From assembly GCA_019637095.1 (NCBI GenBank), contig JAHBWG010000030.1, positions 1 through 64,000 of the forward strand: a stretch of DNA of 64,000 nt, given 5' to 3'. Below the pieces are notes generated by a model. It was given only the letters and a program-made list of their open reading frames with translations. It was not told the DNA's origin and did not search any database. Positions 18,604 through 26,115 of this stretch are shown piece by piece. Each line of letters begins with the position of its first letter. The first letter of the stretch is position 1. A program made the position numbers and the translations under genes. This stretch comes from Sandaracinaceae bacterium. GTDB taxonomy: Bacteria; Myxococcota_A; Polyangia; Polyangiales; Sandaracinaceae.

Positions 18604-18630
18604 GACGGCGCCCCGGGTGGGGGCGCCGTC
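18604..18630. terminator. Bidirectional hairpin between convergent genes
   Basis: GACGGCGCCCC and GGGGCGCCGTC form a perfect 11-bp stem around a 5-nt loop (GGGTG). The hairpin lies in the 132-bp gap between the convergent epimerase-like and Cys-rich lipoprotein genes. There is no T-tract. Confidence 0.55.
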
Positions 18631-18661
18631 GGTGGGTTGGAGGAGACGAGCTCGCGGGAGC

Positions 18662-19726
18662 TCAGCGGCGGTTGCGGCAGGCGCCGTCGACGCAGTCGCG
18701 ATCCGCGCCGCAGTCGGCGGCGACCCTGCACGCCGGCATCACCTCGTTGGCGGCGTGGCAGAGGTACTCGGTGCCCTCCTGGCGGCAGATCGGGACCTGC
18801 GAGTCGAAGCGCATGCACTCCGTGTTGGTCATCGTCGGGCACGGCGTGCGGCAGACCGACGAGCGGCAGACGCGGCCGGTGCTGCAGTCGCTGTCGCGCG
18901 TGCAGAAGGGCTCCGGCTGCCACGCGCCGCGGCAGAAGTCGTCCTCCGTCGCGCAGTACTCGTCGGTGTCGCAGCTCAGGCCGCCGCGGCAGTCCGCGAG
19001 GCAGCGGCCGCCGACGCAGTGCTCACCGGTCGCGCACTGGCTCGAGCGGGTGCACTCGCTCGGGTTCGGACGGCAGAACCCGCCCTGGCAGCTCTGGCCG
19101 CCGACGCAGTCGGTGTCGGCGGTGCAGACGCGCGAGCACGCGTTGTTCAGGCACACCGTGCCGGGCGGGCACTCGCGATCGAACTGGCAGGTGTCGCCGT
19201 GGTTGCGGCAGCCTCCTTCGACGCACACCTGGTCGGTCGTGCAGTCGGTGTCGCTGCGGCACTCCCCGTCACCCGGCGGCACGCAGGTCCCGCGGAAGTC
19301 GCACCAGAAGGGCGCCGTGCAACCCGCGTCGTCGGTGCAGGTGCCGCTCGGCGTGCAGGCGCCGCTCGCGCAGTACGAGCCGACGTCGCAGTCGCCGTGC
19401 GTGCGGCAGGTCCGGCTGCCCGGGCCGCAGAGGCCCGCGGTGCAGATCTCGCCGGTGCCGCAGTCCGTGTCCGCCGTGCAGCGCGCGCCCGGCCGACAGC
19501 GACCGCTAAGGCAGAGCTCGCCGCCGGTGCAGTCCGTGTCGAGCCGGCACTCCGGCGGGAGCGGCACGCACTCGCCTCGTCGACACATCTCGTCGGGGTT
19601 GCAGTCGTCGTCCGAGCTGCACGTCGGGGTCGTCGGCGGAGAGCCGCCGTCCACGTAGATCGGGCAGCCGCCGAGCAGCAGCGTCAGCGGGGCCGCGAGC
19701 AGAAATACGGGAAGGTTCTTCGTCAT
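18662..19726 (-). CDS. Cys-rich lipoprotein with Dickkopf-like repeats
   Basis: This 354-residue protein starts MTKNLPVFLLAAPLTLLLGGC (lipobox Cys21). The rest is a string of about twelve to fourteen short modules of the type C-x5-DC-xxGxxC-xxGxC, rich in Cys, Asp and Gly. They resemble the Dickkopf N-terminal Cys-rich domain common in myxobacterial surface proteins. The modules are probably disulphide-bonded and exposed, perhaps for adhesion or binding. The ATG has GGAGG 11-15 nt upstream. A sigma-54 type promoter lies at 19763-19778, so regulated expression is likely. Longer open sequence upstream of the ATG would run through the promoter and is rejected. Confidence 0.85.
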   Translation of the reverse strand: MTKNLPVFLLAAPLTLLLGGCPIYVDGGSPPTTPTCSSDDDCNPDEMCRRGECVPLPPECRLDTDCTGGELCLSGRCRPGARCTADTDCGTGEICTAGLCGPGSRTCRTHGDCDVGSYCASGACTPSGTCTDDAGCTAPFWCDFRGTCVPPGDGECRSDTDCTTDQVCVEGGCRNHGDTCQFDRECPPGTVCLNNACSRVCTADTDCVGGQSCQGGFCRPNPSECTRSSQCATGEHCVGGRCLADCRGGLSCDTDEYCATEDDFCRGAWQPEPFCTRDSDCSTGRVCRSSVCRTPCPTMTNTECMRFDSQVPICRQEGTEYLCHAANEVMPACRVAADCGADRDCVDGACRNRR

Positions 19727-19762
19727 TGGGCTCGACTCCTCCAGTGGGCCGACGCCAAAGGG

Positions 19763-19778
19763 TGCCAGGACCGTGCCA
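19763..19778 (-). promoter_or_regulatory. Probable sigma-54 (RpoN) promoter
   Basis: On the minus strand the sequence reads TGGCACG-GTCC-TGGCA, against consensus TGGCACG-N4-TTGCW. The invariant GG and GC are exactly 10 nt apart. Initiation about 12 nt downstream would give a leader of about 25 nt containing the GGAGG site before the ATG at 19726. Two sigma-54 activators are encoded 12-17 kb away. Confidence 0.6.
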
Positions 19779-19911
19779 CGGGCGCCAACGCGCTCGCGGC
19801 CGAGGGATCGTCGGTGATGACGGCTCGCTTGTAAACGAGGGTTCACGGACGTTCGCGCGCAGTCGAGACCCGATCTTCACGAGGCGGGTCGCGGCGTCAC
19901 GCAAACGCAGA

Positions 19912-19941
19912 CCGGCCCGAGGCGGGCGCGCCTCGGGCCGG
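19912..19941 (-). terminator. Strong terminator-like hairpin
   Basis: CCGGCCCGAGGCG and CGCCTCGGGCCGG form a perfect 13-bp stem with a 4-nt loop, 22 nt past the stop of the lipoprotein gene ending at 19964. It closes the cytochrome operon. Together with the sigma-54 promoter it accounts for the 237-bp gap 19727-19963. Confidence 0.6.
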
Positions 19942-19963
19942 ATCGCGGGCGGACGCGGGCGGG

Positions 19964-20689
19964 TCAGCCGCGCGGGCGGATGTCGACGCGCGCGACGAAG
20001 CGCTCGAAGTCGCGCCGCACCTCGTCGTGCGCGCCGGGGGTCGAGGAGAACCCGAACACCAAGAGCATCGGGACCGAGCGGCGCCGGCCCCAGCGCCAGC
20101 GGTGCCCCCCGGGGCGGACGCCCACGAGGGTCACCCGCTCCAGGTGGTCGTCGCGGACCACGTCCAGCTCGACCCAGTGGGCGGGCAGGCCGTCGATCAC
20201 CGCCTCGCCGAAGTTGGCGAGGATCGCGCCCTGGAGGTTCGCGTTGGGCGGGCCGGCCTCGTCGTGCCCGTCCGCGAGCACGCGGGCCCAGCCATGGAGG
20301 ACCGACGCGGTGCTCGCGTGATCCCCGTCCCACGCCGCCGGAAGGACCAGCGTCCGCGCCCAGATCTCTGCGGATCCATCTCGTTGGCGATACACCAGGT
20401 CTGCGGCGGGCACGCGGAACGGGCGGCTGCGCCCGCGGCCTGCGACGCGGCTCGAGTCGAGGGCGAGGTCGCGCCGGATCTCGCGATCGGGTCGTCCCGC
20501 CGCGTCGGTGGTGTAGTTCGTGAGCTCCCAGCGCTCCGAGAGCAGGTCCGGTCCGTCGCCGTAGCGGATCCGGTAGTGGCCGTGGGAGTGGTAGAAGGCG
20601 CCGTCCCCGAAGTGCCCGATCGGGCGGTGGTGGCAGGCGCCGCTGGCGAGCGCGGCGACCACGATCGCGATGTGGTGGAGGTGTCGCAT
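19964..20689 (-). CDS. Hypothetical lipoprotein
   Basis: This 241-residue protein has the signal MRHLHHIAIVVAALASGAC (lipobox Cys19), followed by a His-rich segment (HHRPIGHFGDGAFYHSHGHYR). No family is recognised. The remainder looks like a mixed alpha/beta domain with several Trp-containing strands and ends in DIRPRG. Its ATG overlaps the stop codon of the upstream beta-barrel gene (ATGA), so it is translationally coupled as the last gene of the cytochrome operon. Working with the cytochrome and barrel is inferred from this context; the His-rich start could bind metal or heme. Confidence 0.72.
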   Translation of the reverse strand: MRHLHHIAIVVAALASGACHHRPIGHFGDGAFYHSHGHYRIRYGDGPDLLSERWELTNYTTDAAGRPDREIRRDLALDSSRVAGRGRSRPFRVPAADLVYRQRDGSAEIWARTLVLPAAWDGDHASTASVLHGWARVLADGHDEAGPPNANLQGAILANFGEAVIDGLPAHWVELDVVRDDHLERVTLVGVRPGGHRWRWGRRRSVPMLLVFGFSSTPGAHDEVRRDFERFVARVDIRPRG

Positions 20690-21435
20690 CAGAACAGATA
20701 CCCCGCCGTGACACCGAGGACCGGGTCCGGCACGTAGGTGACGCCGCTGCTATCGCTGAAGGGGAAGCCGGTGTTCGGCCGCTCCACCCGGGCGACCCCG
20801 GTGAGCTGAAAGCCCCCGTGCACCCCGGCTTCGAAGCGCCCGTCGTCGGTGTGGAACGCGAGGTGGGCGAGGCCGGCGCCGGAGAACAGCACGCGAGCGC
20901 CGTCCGGGCTCGGGGCGATCTGGATGCCGAGGTCGGGGCCCACCCGGAGCGCGGCGTTGGAGCCGAGGTCGAACGCGAGCGCGAGCAGGCGGGCGCGCAC
21001 GTACACCGCGCTCGTGGTGACGAGGGTGCCGCCGCCGAGGTACGTGGTCTGGTGGGGCTCCCACCCGACGACGAGCCCGAGCCGCAGGTGCCAGGGGGAG
21101 CGCGACGCGTAGCGGATGTGGACGAAGCCGTGGACCTCGAGCTGAGGCCGCATGTCCGTCTGGAGCGAGTCCATGAACAGCCCGCTCAGGCGCCCCTCGA
21201 GCCCGAGGTGGACGTCGCCGCGCGGGAAGTAGCCGAGGCTCGGGTCGAAGTCGTCCCACGGCACCTGCTCGACCCCGAGTCCGTCGTCGAGGCGCCACGG
21301 GCCGGTCGGTCGGTCGGCGCCGAGGAAGGCCTCGGTCGTGTCGAACCCGTCGGGGTCGGGCGGGGGCGCCTCCTCGGCCCGCGCGGCGAGCGAACCGCCG
21401 GCGAGCACGAGGAGGAAGGCGAGGGCGGCGCGCAT
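20689..21435 (-). CDS. Outer-membrane beta-barrel-like protein
   Basis: This 248-residue protein has a signal peptide (MRAALAFLLVLAGGSLAARA) and an acidic Pro-rich segment. Amphipathic alternating strands follow (for example HLGLEGRLSG, VHGFVHIRYASR, HLRLGLVVGW), and the protein terminates GVTAGYLF. A terminal Phe after alternating hydrophobics is the usual beta-signal for outer-membrane insertion. The size suits an 8-10 stranded barrel. The start ATG overlaps the stop of the cytochrome gene and its stop overlaps the next start, so the three genes are tightly coupled. No specific family is recognised. Confidence 0.72.
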   Translation of the reverse strand: MRAALAFLLVLAGGSLAARAEEAPPPDPDGFDTTEAFLGADRPTGPWRLDDGLGVEQVPWDDFDPSLGYFPRGDVHLGLEGRLSGLFMDSLQTDMRPQLEVHGFVHIRYASRSPWHLRLGLVVGWEPHQTTYLGGGTLVTTSAVYVRARLLALAFDLGSNAALRVGPDLGIQIAPSPDGARVLFSGAGLAHLAFHTDDGRFEAGVHGGFQLTGVARVERPNTGFPFSDSSGVTYVPDPVLGVTAGYLF

Positions 21436-23147
21436 CACAGGCTGCGCAGGTAGGTGGCGAGCTCCGCGCGGCGCTCGGGCGAGAGCGCGGCGCCGCCGCC
21501 GTGCGCGGCGATCGCGTCCTCGAGCGTCGGCGCCGAGCCGTCGTGGAAGTACGGGGCGCGGTACACTACCTCGTAGAGCGCCGGCACCTGGAAGGCGCCC
21601 CCGGTCCCGACGTCGACGGTCGCGTTGTTGGTCCTCAGCGCGCCCGCGTGGCACGAGCCGCACCCGGCGTCCGCGAACGCAGCGGCGCCGCGCGAGGCGA
21701 GCGCGCCATCGACCGCGCGGCCCGGGGTGGCGGGCACGCCGTCCATCCAGCGCGCGAACGCGTCGACCTCGTCGGGTCGAGGCATCGTGCCCGCCATCCG
21801 ACCCACGAGGGTCCCCTCGAGGACGTGGCCCATGTCGCGCACGTCACCGCGCCAGTGGAACGGGGCGGTCGCGAGGATGCCGCCCGCCGTCGTCTGCGTC
21901 CGGCGCAGGCCGATGTCGAACACCCAGACGTGCCCGTCGTCCCCGCCCTCGGGGTGGCAGGAGGCGCAGCTCGTGCCGGTGCCCGCGCCCTCGTGGAAGA
22001 GCGCGTGCCCGAAGTCGAGCGCCGAGCCCGCGTCGAGCTGGATCCGGCCGCCGTCCTCGAACACCAGCTCCGCCGGCTCGCGGTACTGGCCCACGACGCG
22101 GCCGTCCGGCAGCCGCTCCACGGCGATCGCCGCGCGCGGGCGCGGACCGCCGGAGCCCTCGAACGCGTCGGTGGTCCCGCGGCAGCCGCTGAACGACGTG
22201 CCGCCGACCACGCGCACGCCGTTGCGCTGGACGAAGCCCCACGCGTCGAGCGCGACGCCGGGCTCCGAGGCCGCCGCGACGTAGGTGCGGCCCCCCGTCT
22301 GCACGCCGTCGACGGCGAGGCTCGCGCTCTCGAGCGCGACGGTGCTCGTGCCGAGGTCGGGGCGGACCTCGGTGACGACCGAGCGCACCACGCCGATGTC
22401 GCAGTCCCCGCCGTAGTAGACGGCGCCGGGGAACGCGGTGCTCCCGAGCTGGCTCGAGGCCGACTCCTGGTGGACGAGCAGCACGCCGCCGCCTTCGCGC
22501 GGGCGCATGCGCCACGCGACGGTGGCCGTGCGCTCGATCCCGAACCCGCTCCCCGGCCCGGGCGCCGGACGGACCCGCTCGACGACGCGATCGTCCTCCA
22601 CGACGAGGACCTCCGCGGAGCGGAAGCGGCTCACGTAGAGGCGGCCATCTTGTGCCACCACATCACGCAGATCGTGCTCCAGGCTCACACGCCGCACGAT
22701 CTCGCCCGCCGGCGTGAGGCGCACGAGGTCGCCCTCCGCGCACGCGACGACGAGGTTCCCGTCGCGCGGGTCGACGTCGATGCCGCGGGGCGCCGCGCAC
22801 ACCGCGGTGCGGCGCACGATGCGCCCGCGGCCCGGGTCGACGGTGGCGATCGCGCCGGCGCGCCGCAGCACGACGTGGAGGCCTCCGTCGAGGTCCTCCC
22901 CGACGCGTCCGGGCTCGTCTTGCGGGCCCAAATCGATCCGCGCGGTCTGCGCGCGCGCGGCCAGATCGACGACGTGGATCGCGGCGCGGTCGGGGTCGCT
23001 CGCGATGGCCCAGCGGCCGTCGCGGCTGACGTGCAGGGTGCCGCCGGTGACCGGCGGCGGGCCCTGCTCGGGGAGGTTGGAGTCGGTCTGCGTGCAGCCC
23101 ACGGAGAAGGCGAGGGCGGCGACGCTCAGCATGGGGAGGAGTCGCAT
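21435..23147 (-). CDS. Lipoprotein with beta-propeller-like N-terminus and diheme cytochrome c C-terminus
   Basis: This 570-residue protein starts MRLLPMLSVAALAFSVGC (lipobox Cys18). About 320 residues of propeller-like repeats follow (GGTLHVSRDGRWAIAS, APRGIDVDPRDGNLVVA, LYVSRFRSAEVLVVED). The C-terminal third resembles the cytochrome c peroxidase/MauG family. It has two heme sites, CASCH in GTGTSCASCHPEG and CGSCH in DAGCGSCHAG, each with a plausible distal Met region (MAGTMPRP). It should be a periplasmic or surface redox protein; peroxidase activity is not proven. It is first in a three-gene coupled operon with a beta-barrel and a lipoprotein. Confidence 0.85.
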   Translation of the reverse strand: MRLLPMLSVAALAFSVGCTQTDSNLPEQGPPPVTGGTLHVSRDGRWAIASDPDRAAIHVVDLAARAQTARIDLGPQDEPGRVGEDLDGGLHVVLRRAGAIATVDPGRGRIVRRTAVCAAPRGIDVDPRDGNLVVACAEGDLVRLTPAGEIVRRVSLEHDLRDVVAQDGRLYVSRFRSAEVLVVEDDRVVERVRPAPGPGSGFGIERTATVAWRMRPREGGGVLLVHQESASSQLGSTAFPGAVYYGGDCDIGVVRSVVTEVRPDLGTSTVALESASLAVDGVQTGGRTYVAAASEPGVALDAWGFVQRNGVRVVGGTSFSGCRGTTDAFEGSGGPRPRAAIAVERLPDGRVVGQYREPAELVFEDGGRIQLDAGSALDFGHALFHEGAGTGTSCASCHPEGGDDGHVWVFDIGLRRTQTTAGGILATAPFHWRGDVRDMGHVLEGTLVGRMAGTMPRPDEVDAFARWMDGVPATPGRAVDGALASRGAAAFADAGCGSCHAGALRTNNATVDVGTGGAFQVPALYEVVYRAPYFHDGSAPTLEDAIAAHGGGAALSPERRAELATYLRSL

Positions 23148-23215
23148 GGTCGGCTGGCAACGCACGACGCGTGCCGGCCGCGGAGGGGTCCGTCGGTGGG
23201 TCATCGTCGTGGGAT

Positions 23216-23233
23216 GCGCGAGCCGGCTCGCGC
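23216..23233. repeat. Perfect 18-bp palindrome
   Basis: GCGCGAGCCGGCTCGCGC is its own reverse complement. It lies 68-86 nt upstream of the start of the cytochrome gene and could be an operator or part of a terminator. Confidence 0.35.
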
Positions 23234-23240
23234 GGCTCAC

Positions 23241-23278
23241 CGCGGGGCGTCGCTCCCCGCGTGTGCAGCCCGCTGCAC
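23241..23278 (-). terminator. Two adjacent hairpins after the porin-like gene
   Basis: CGCGGGG/CCCCGCG (loop CGTCGCT) at 23241-23261 and GTGCAG/CTGCAC (loop CCCG) at 23263-23278 lie directly after the stop at 23284 on the minus strand. They are the likely termination region between the porin-like gene and the cytochrome operon. Confidence 0.4.
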
Positions 23279-23283
23279 GCCCC

Positions 23284-24345
23284 TCAGAACGTGAGGCCGG
23301 TGCCGATGTTGACCTGCCACTGCGCGGGCAGGTCCCCGGGGAGGTTCCCGTCGAGGTCGGCCGGGCGCGCCACGTCGGCGAGGAACGAGCCCATCAGCGT
23401 GAACCACTCGTAGCGGAGCTGGAGCCCCCCGCCGACGCGCACGCGCGTCGAGCGGATCGAGGGCATCACCACGTTGTGGTTGAGCTGCATCCCCTCGCCG
23501 CGGCAGTACGGCGGGCTGCCCGCTGCCGGCGTCTCCGCTTCGGGCATGCAGGTGTCGAACGCGCTCGTGTCGGGGTCGAGGTCCACGAGCTCCGAGTCGG
23601 CGAAGAGCCACGCGATCTGCGCGAACACCGACGGGGTGATCTCGACGCTGTTGCCGACGACGATCGGCTGGCTGAGGATCAGGTCGACGCTGGGCACGGT
23701 GACGTTGAACTCTCCGTCGCCGAGCAGCGTCTGCACGGCCGCGCGCACCGCGAAGTCCGGGATCCAGCCGACGCCGTCGCGGAACCCTTCCCAGAGCGCC
23801 CAGCGCACCTCGAGGCCGAGCGTCCAGTACGTCGTGTTCGCGAGGTAGCCGATGTTGGTGCCGAGCTCGAACCCGAAGGGCAGGCCCTTGCGCACGTTCA
23901 GCCGCCCCCACCCGAGCACGCCGTCGACGAAGCGCGAGCGGCTGTGGTCGGCGCTCCCTCCGTCTCCCTCGACGGCGCGGTGCCAGTACTCCTGCCCGTT
24001 GTCGATCCCGGTGAGCCACGTCTCGAACCCGACGTAGATCCCGCGTACGCCGCGCGTCCCCGCCTGCGTGAGGATCGGCGGGATGAGCGAGGCGCCGAAC
24101 TGCGTCATCACGCGGCGCCACGCGTCCTCGTCCGGGCACCAATCCCGCGTGAGCGCGCGCCCGTCGACCGTGAAGGTGGACGGACACGGCGTCTCCGGGA
24201 ACGCGATCTGGTCCTGGGACTCGATGCGCAGGCGCGAGACCGCGATGTTCATCGTCTGCGCCTGCGCGCCGGACGGCGCGCACAGCGCGGTGAGCAAGAC
24301 GAGCGCGGAGGTGCGGCGCAGGGTCACCTTGGCTACCGGGGTCAC
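23284..24345 (-). CDS. Outer-membrane porin-like protein
   Basis: This 353-residue protein is read from a GTG; an in-frame GTG at 24327 is a strong alternative because TAGCGT abuts the first. A signal peptide (TSALVLLTALCAPSGAQAQ) precedes a beta-rich domain with alternating strands (RGIYVGFETWLTG, PFGFELGTNIGYLAN, RVRVGGGLQLRYEWFTL). It ends WQVNIGTGLTF, with the terminal Phe typical of outer-membrane barrels. A loop near residue 270 carries two Cys. No family could be named. It lies upstream of the cytochrome operon on the same strand but is separated by hairpins. Confidence 0.72.
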   Translation of the reverse strand: MTPVAKVTLRRTSALVLLTALCAPSGAQAQTMNIAVSRLRIESQDQIAFPETPCPSTFTVDGRALTRDWCPDEDAWRRVMTQFGASLIPPILTQAGTRGVRGIYVGFETWLTGIDNGQEYWHRAVEGDGGSADHSRSRFVDGVLGWGRLNVRKGLPFGFELGTNIGYLANTTYWTLGLEVRWALWEGFRDGVGWIPDFAVRAAVQTLLGDGEFNVTVPSVDLILSQPIVVGNSVEITPSVFAQIAWLFADSELVDLDPDTSAFDTCMPEAETPAAGSPPYCRGEGMQLNHNVVMPSIRSTRVRVGGGLQLRYEWFTLMGSFLADVARPADLDGNLPGDLPAQWQVNIGTGLTF

Positions 24346-24387
24346 ACGCTACCCAACTCGCTGGATCCGGGTCAAGGTCCGTGGTCC

Positions 24388-24900
24388 ATGCCGACCGGCG
24401 ACAAGCTGCGCTACCGGGCGGGGCCCGTCCCTTTTCGCATCGTCCTGGTCGAGCCGGAGATCCCGCCGAACACCGGGGCGATCGCGCGCACGTGCGTCGC
24501 GACGAAGACCCCGCTGCACCTCGTCGGGCCGCTCGGGTTCGACCTGTCCGATCACGCGGTGCGGCGCGCGGGGCTCGACTATTGGCCCAAGCTCGAGCTC
24601 CACCGGCACGACGACTTCGACGCGTTCGTCGCGGCGTTCCCCGACGCGCGCCCGGTGCTCTTCACCGCGGGCGCCACGAAGAGCTACCTCGACGCCGAGC
24701 TCGCGCCCGGCGACGCGCTCGTCTTCGGTCGCGAGTCCGTGGGCCTGCCGCCCGCGCTCCTCGCGCGCTTCGAGACGGCCGCGATCCCTACGGCCGGCGA
24801 CGTCCGCTCCCTCAACCTCTCGAACGCCGCCGCGATCGTGCTCTACGAGGGGCTGCGCCGCAGCGGCCGGCTCGCCGACACCTTCGTCGAGCGTACCTGA
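24388..24900 (+). CDS. trmL: tRNA (cytidine(34)-2'-O)-methyltransferase TrmL
   Basis: This 170-residue protein is a SPOUT-class methyltransferase that 2'-O-methylates the wobble base of tRNA-Leu isoacceptors. All three motifs are visible: VLVEPEIPPNTGAIARTC near the start, LVFGRESVGLPP around 112, and RSLNLSNAAAIVLYEGLR forming the knotted AdoMet site. The length matches the family (about 155-170). The ATG at 24388 gives a short 12-residue lead-in before the first conserved strand. It is convergent with alanine dehydrogenase, 13 bp apart. Confidence 0.92.
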   Translation: MPTGDKLRYRAGPVPFRIVLVEPEIPPNTGAIARTCVATKTPLHLVGPLGFDLSDHAVRRAGLDYWPKLELHRHDDFDAFVAAFPDARPVLFTAGATKSYLDAELAPGDALVFGRESVGLPPALLARFETAAIPTAGDVRSLNLSNAAAIVLYEGLRRSGRLADTFVERT

Positions 24901-24913
24901 CGCGCGGAGTGGG

Positions 24914-26023
24914 TCAGAGCAGGGCGCCGAGCGGGGTGTAGTCGACGCCGACGCCCTCGGCGACGCCCTGGTACGTGCAGGCGCCGTCCCAGCAGTTGAC
25001 GCCGAGCGCGAGCGGCGCGTGGGCCTTGACCGCCTCGACGACGCCCAGGTTCGCGATCTGCTCGGCGTAGCGCAGCGTGACGTTCGTGAGCGCGAAGGTG
25101 CTCGTCTGCGCGACCGCGCCCGGCATGTTGGGCACGCAGTAGTGGACGACGTCGTGGAGCACGAAGGTCGGCTCGTCGTGCGTCGTCGGCCGGCAGGTCT
25201 CGATGCAGCCGCCCTGATCGACGGCGACGTCGACCACGACGCTGCCGGGCGACATCTTCTTGATGAGCTCCTCGCTCACGAGGCGCGGCGCCTTGGCGCC
25301 GGCGACGAGCACCGCGCCGATCACGAGGTCCGCCTCGCAGCACGCCTCCTCGACGTTGCGCGGGTTGCTGTAGAGCGTCTCGATCTGACCCTGGAAGATG
25401 TCCTCGAGGTAAGCCATCCGCTCGTGATCGAGCTCGAGCACGGTGACCTGCGCGCCGAGCCCCACCGCGATGCGCGCCGCGTGCGAGCCCACGATGCCGC
25501 CGCCGAGGATCACGACCTTGCCGCGCCGGGTGCCGGGCACGCCGCCGAGCAGGATGCCCTTGCCGCCGCGCTCCTTCTCCAGCGAGGTCGCGCCGACCTG
25601 GGTCGCCATGCGGCCCGCGACCTCGCTCATCGGACGCAAGAGCGGGAGCGAGCCGTCGGGGTTCTCGACCGTCTCGTACGCGATGGCGCGCACCTTCGTG
25701 TCCATCAGCTTGCGCGTCAGGACGGGGAGCGGCGCGAGGTGGAGGTAGGTGTAGAGGATCAGCCCCTCGCGGAAGTACTGGTACTCCGGCTCGAGCGGCT
25801 CCTTGACCTTCATCACCATGTCCGCGGCCCACGCGTCGGCGGCGCTCGGCACGATGCGCGCGCCCGCCGCGGTGAGCTCGGCGTCGGTGAGGCCCGAGCC
25901 CAGCCCGGCGCCCTTCTCGATGTGGACCTGGTGACCGCTGCGCACGAGGCTCGCGATGCCGCCGGGGTTGATGCCCACGCGGTGCTCCCGCGGCTTGATC
26001 TCCTTCGGTACGCCGATGATCAC
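24914..26023 (-). CDS. ald: Alanine dehydrogenase
   Basis: This 369-residue enzyme catalyses NAD-dependent interconversion of L-alanine with pyruvate and ammonia. The family signatures are complete: [18 protein letters not shown] at the start, MVMKVKEP with the substrate-binding Lys, the NAD loop [19 protein letters not shown], and the C-terminal [19 protein letters not shown]. The length is that of bacterial Ald (about 370). A good ribosome binding site, AGGAGG, lies 8-13 nt before the ATG. It appears monocistronic, flanked by the convergent trmL and the radical SAM gene upstream. Confidence 0.95.
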   Translation of the reverse strand: MIIGVPKEIKPREHRVGINPGGIASLVRSGHQVHIEKGAGLGSGLTDAELTAAGARIVPSAADAWAADMVMKVKEPLEPEYQYFREGLILYTYLHLAPLPVLTRKLMDTKVRAIAYETVENPDGSLPLLRPMSEVAGRMATQVGATSLEKERGGKGILLGGVPGTRRGKVVILGGGIVGSHAARIAVGLGAQVTVLELDHERMAYLEDIFQGQIETLYSNPRNVEEACCEADLVIGAVLVAGAKAPRLVSEELIKKMSPGSVVVDVAVDQGGCIETCRPTTHDEPTFVLHDVVHYCVPNMPGAVAQTSTFALTNVTLRYAEQIANLGVVEAVKAHAPLALGVNCWDGACTYQGVAEGVGVDYTPLGALL

Positions 26024-26115
26024 AGTCGTCCTCCTCGCGCCGTCGCCGACGACGCAGCGCGCGAGCCTAGCTCGCGGCCTCTCGCCGGCGAGCGCTTTTG
26101 AGCTGACGCGTCGCG

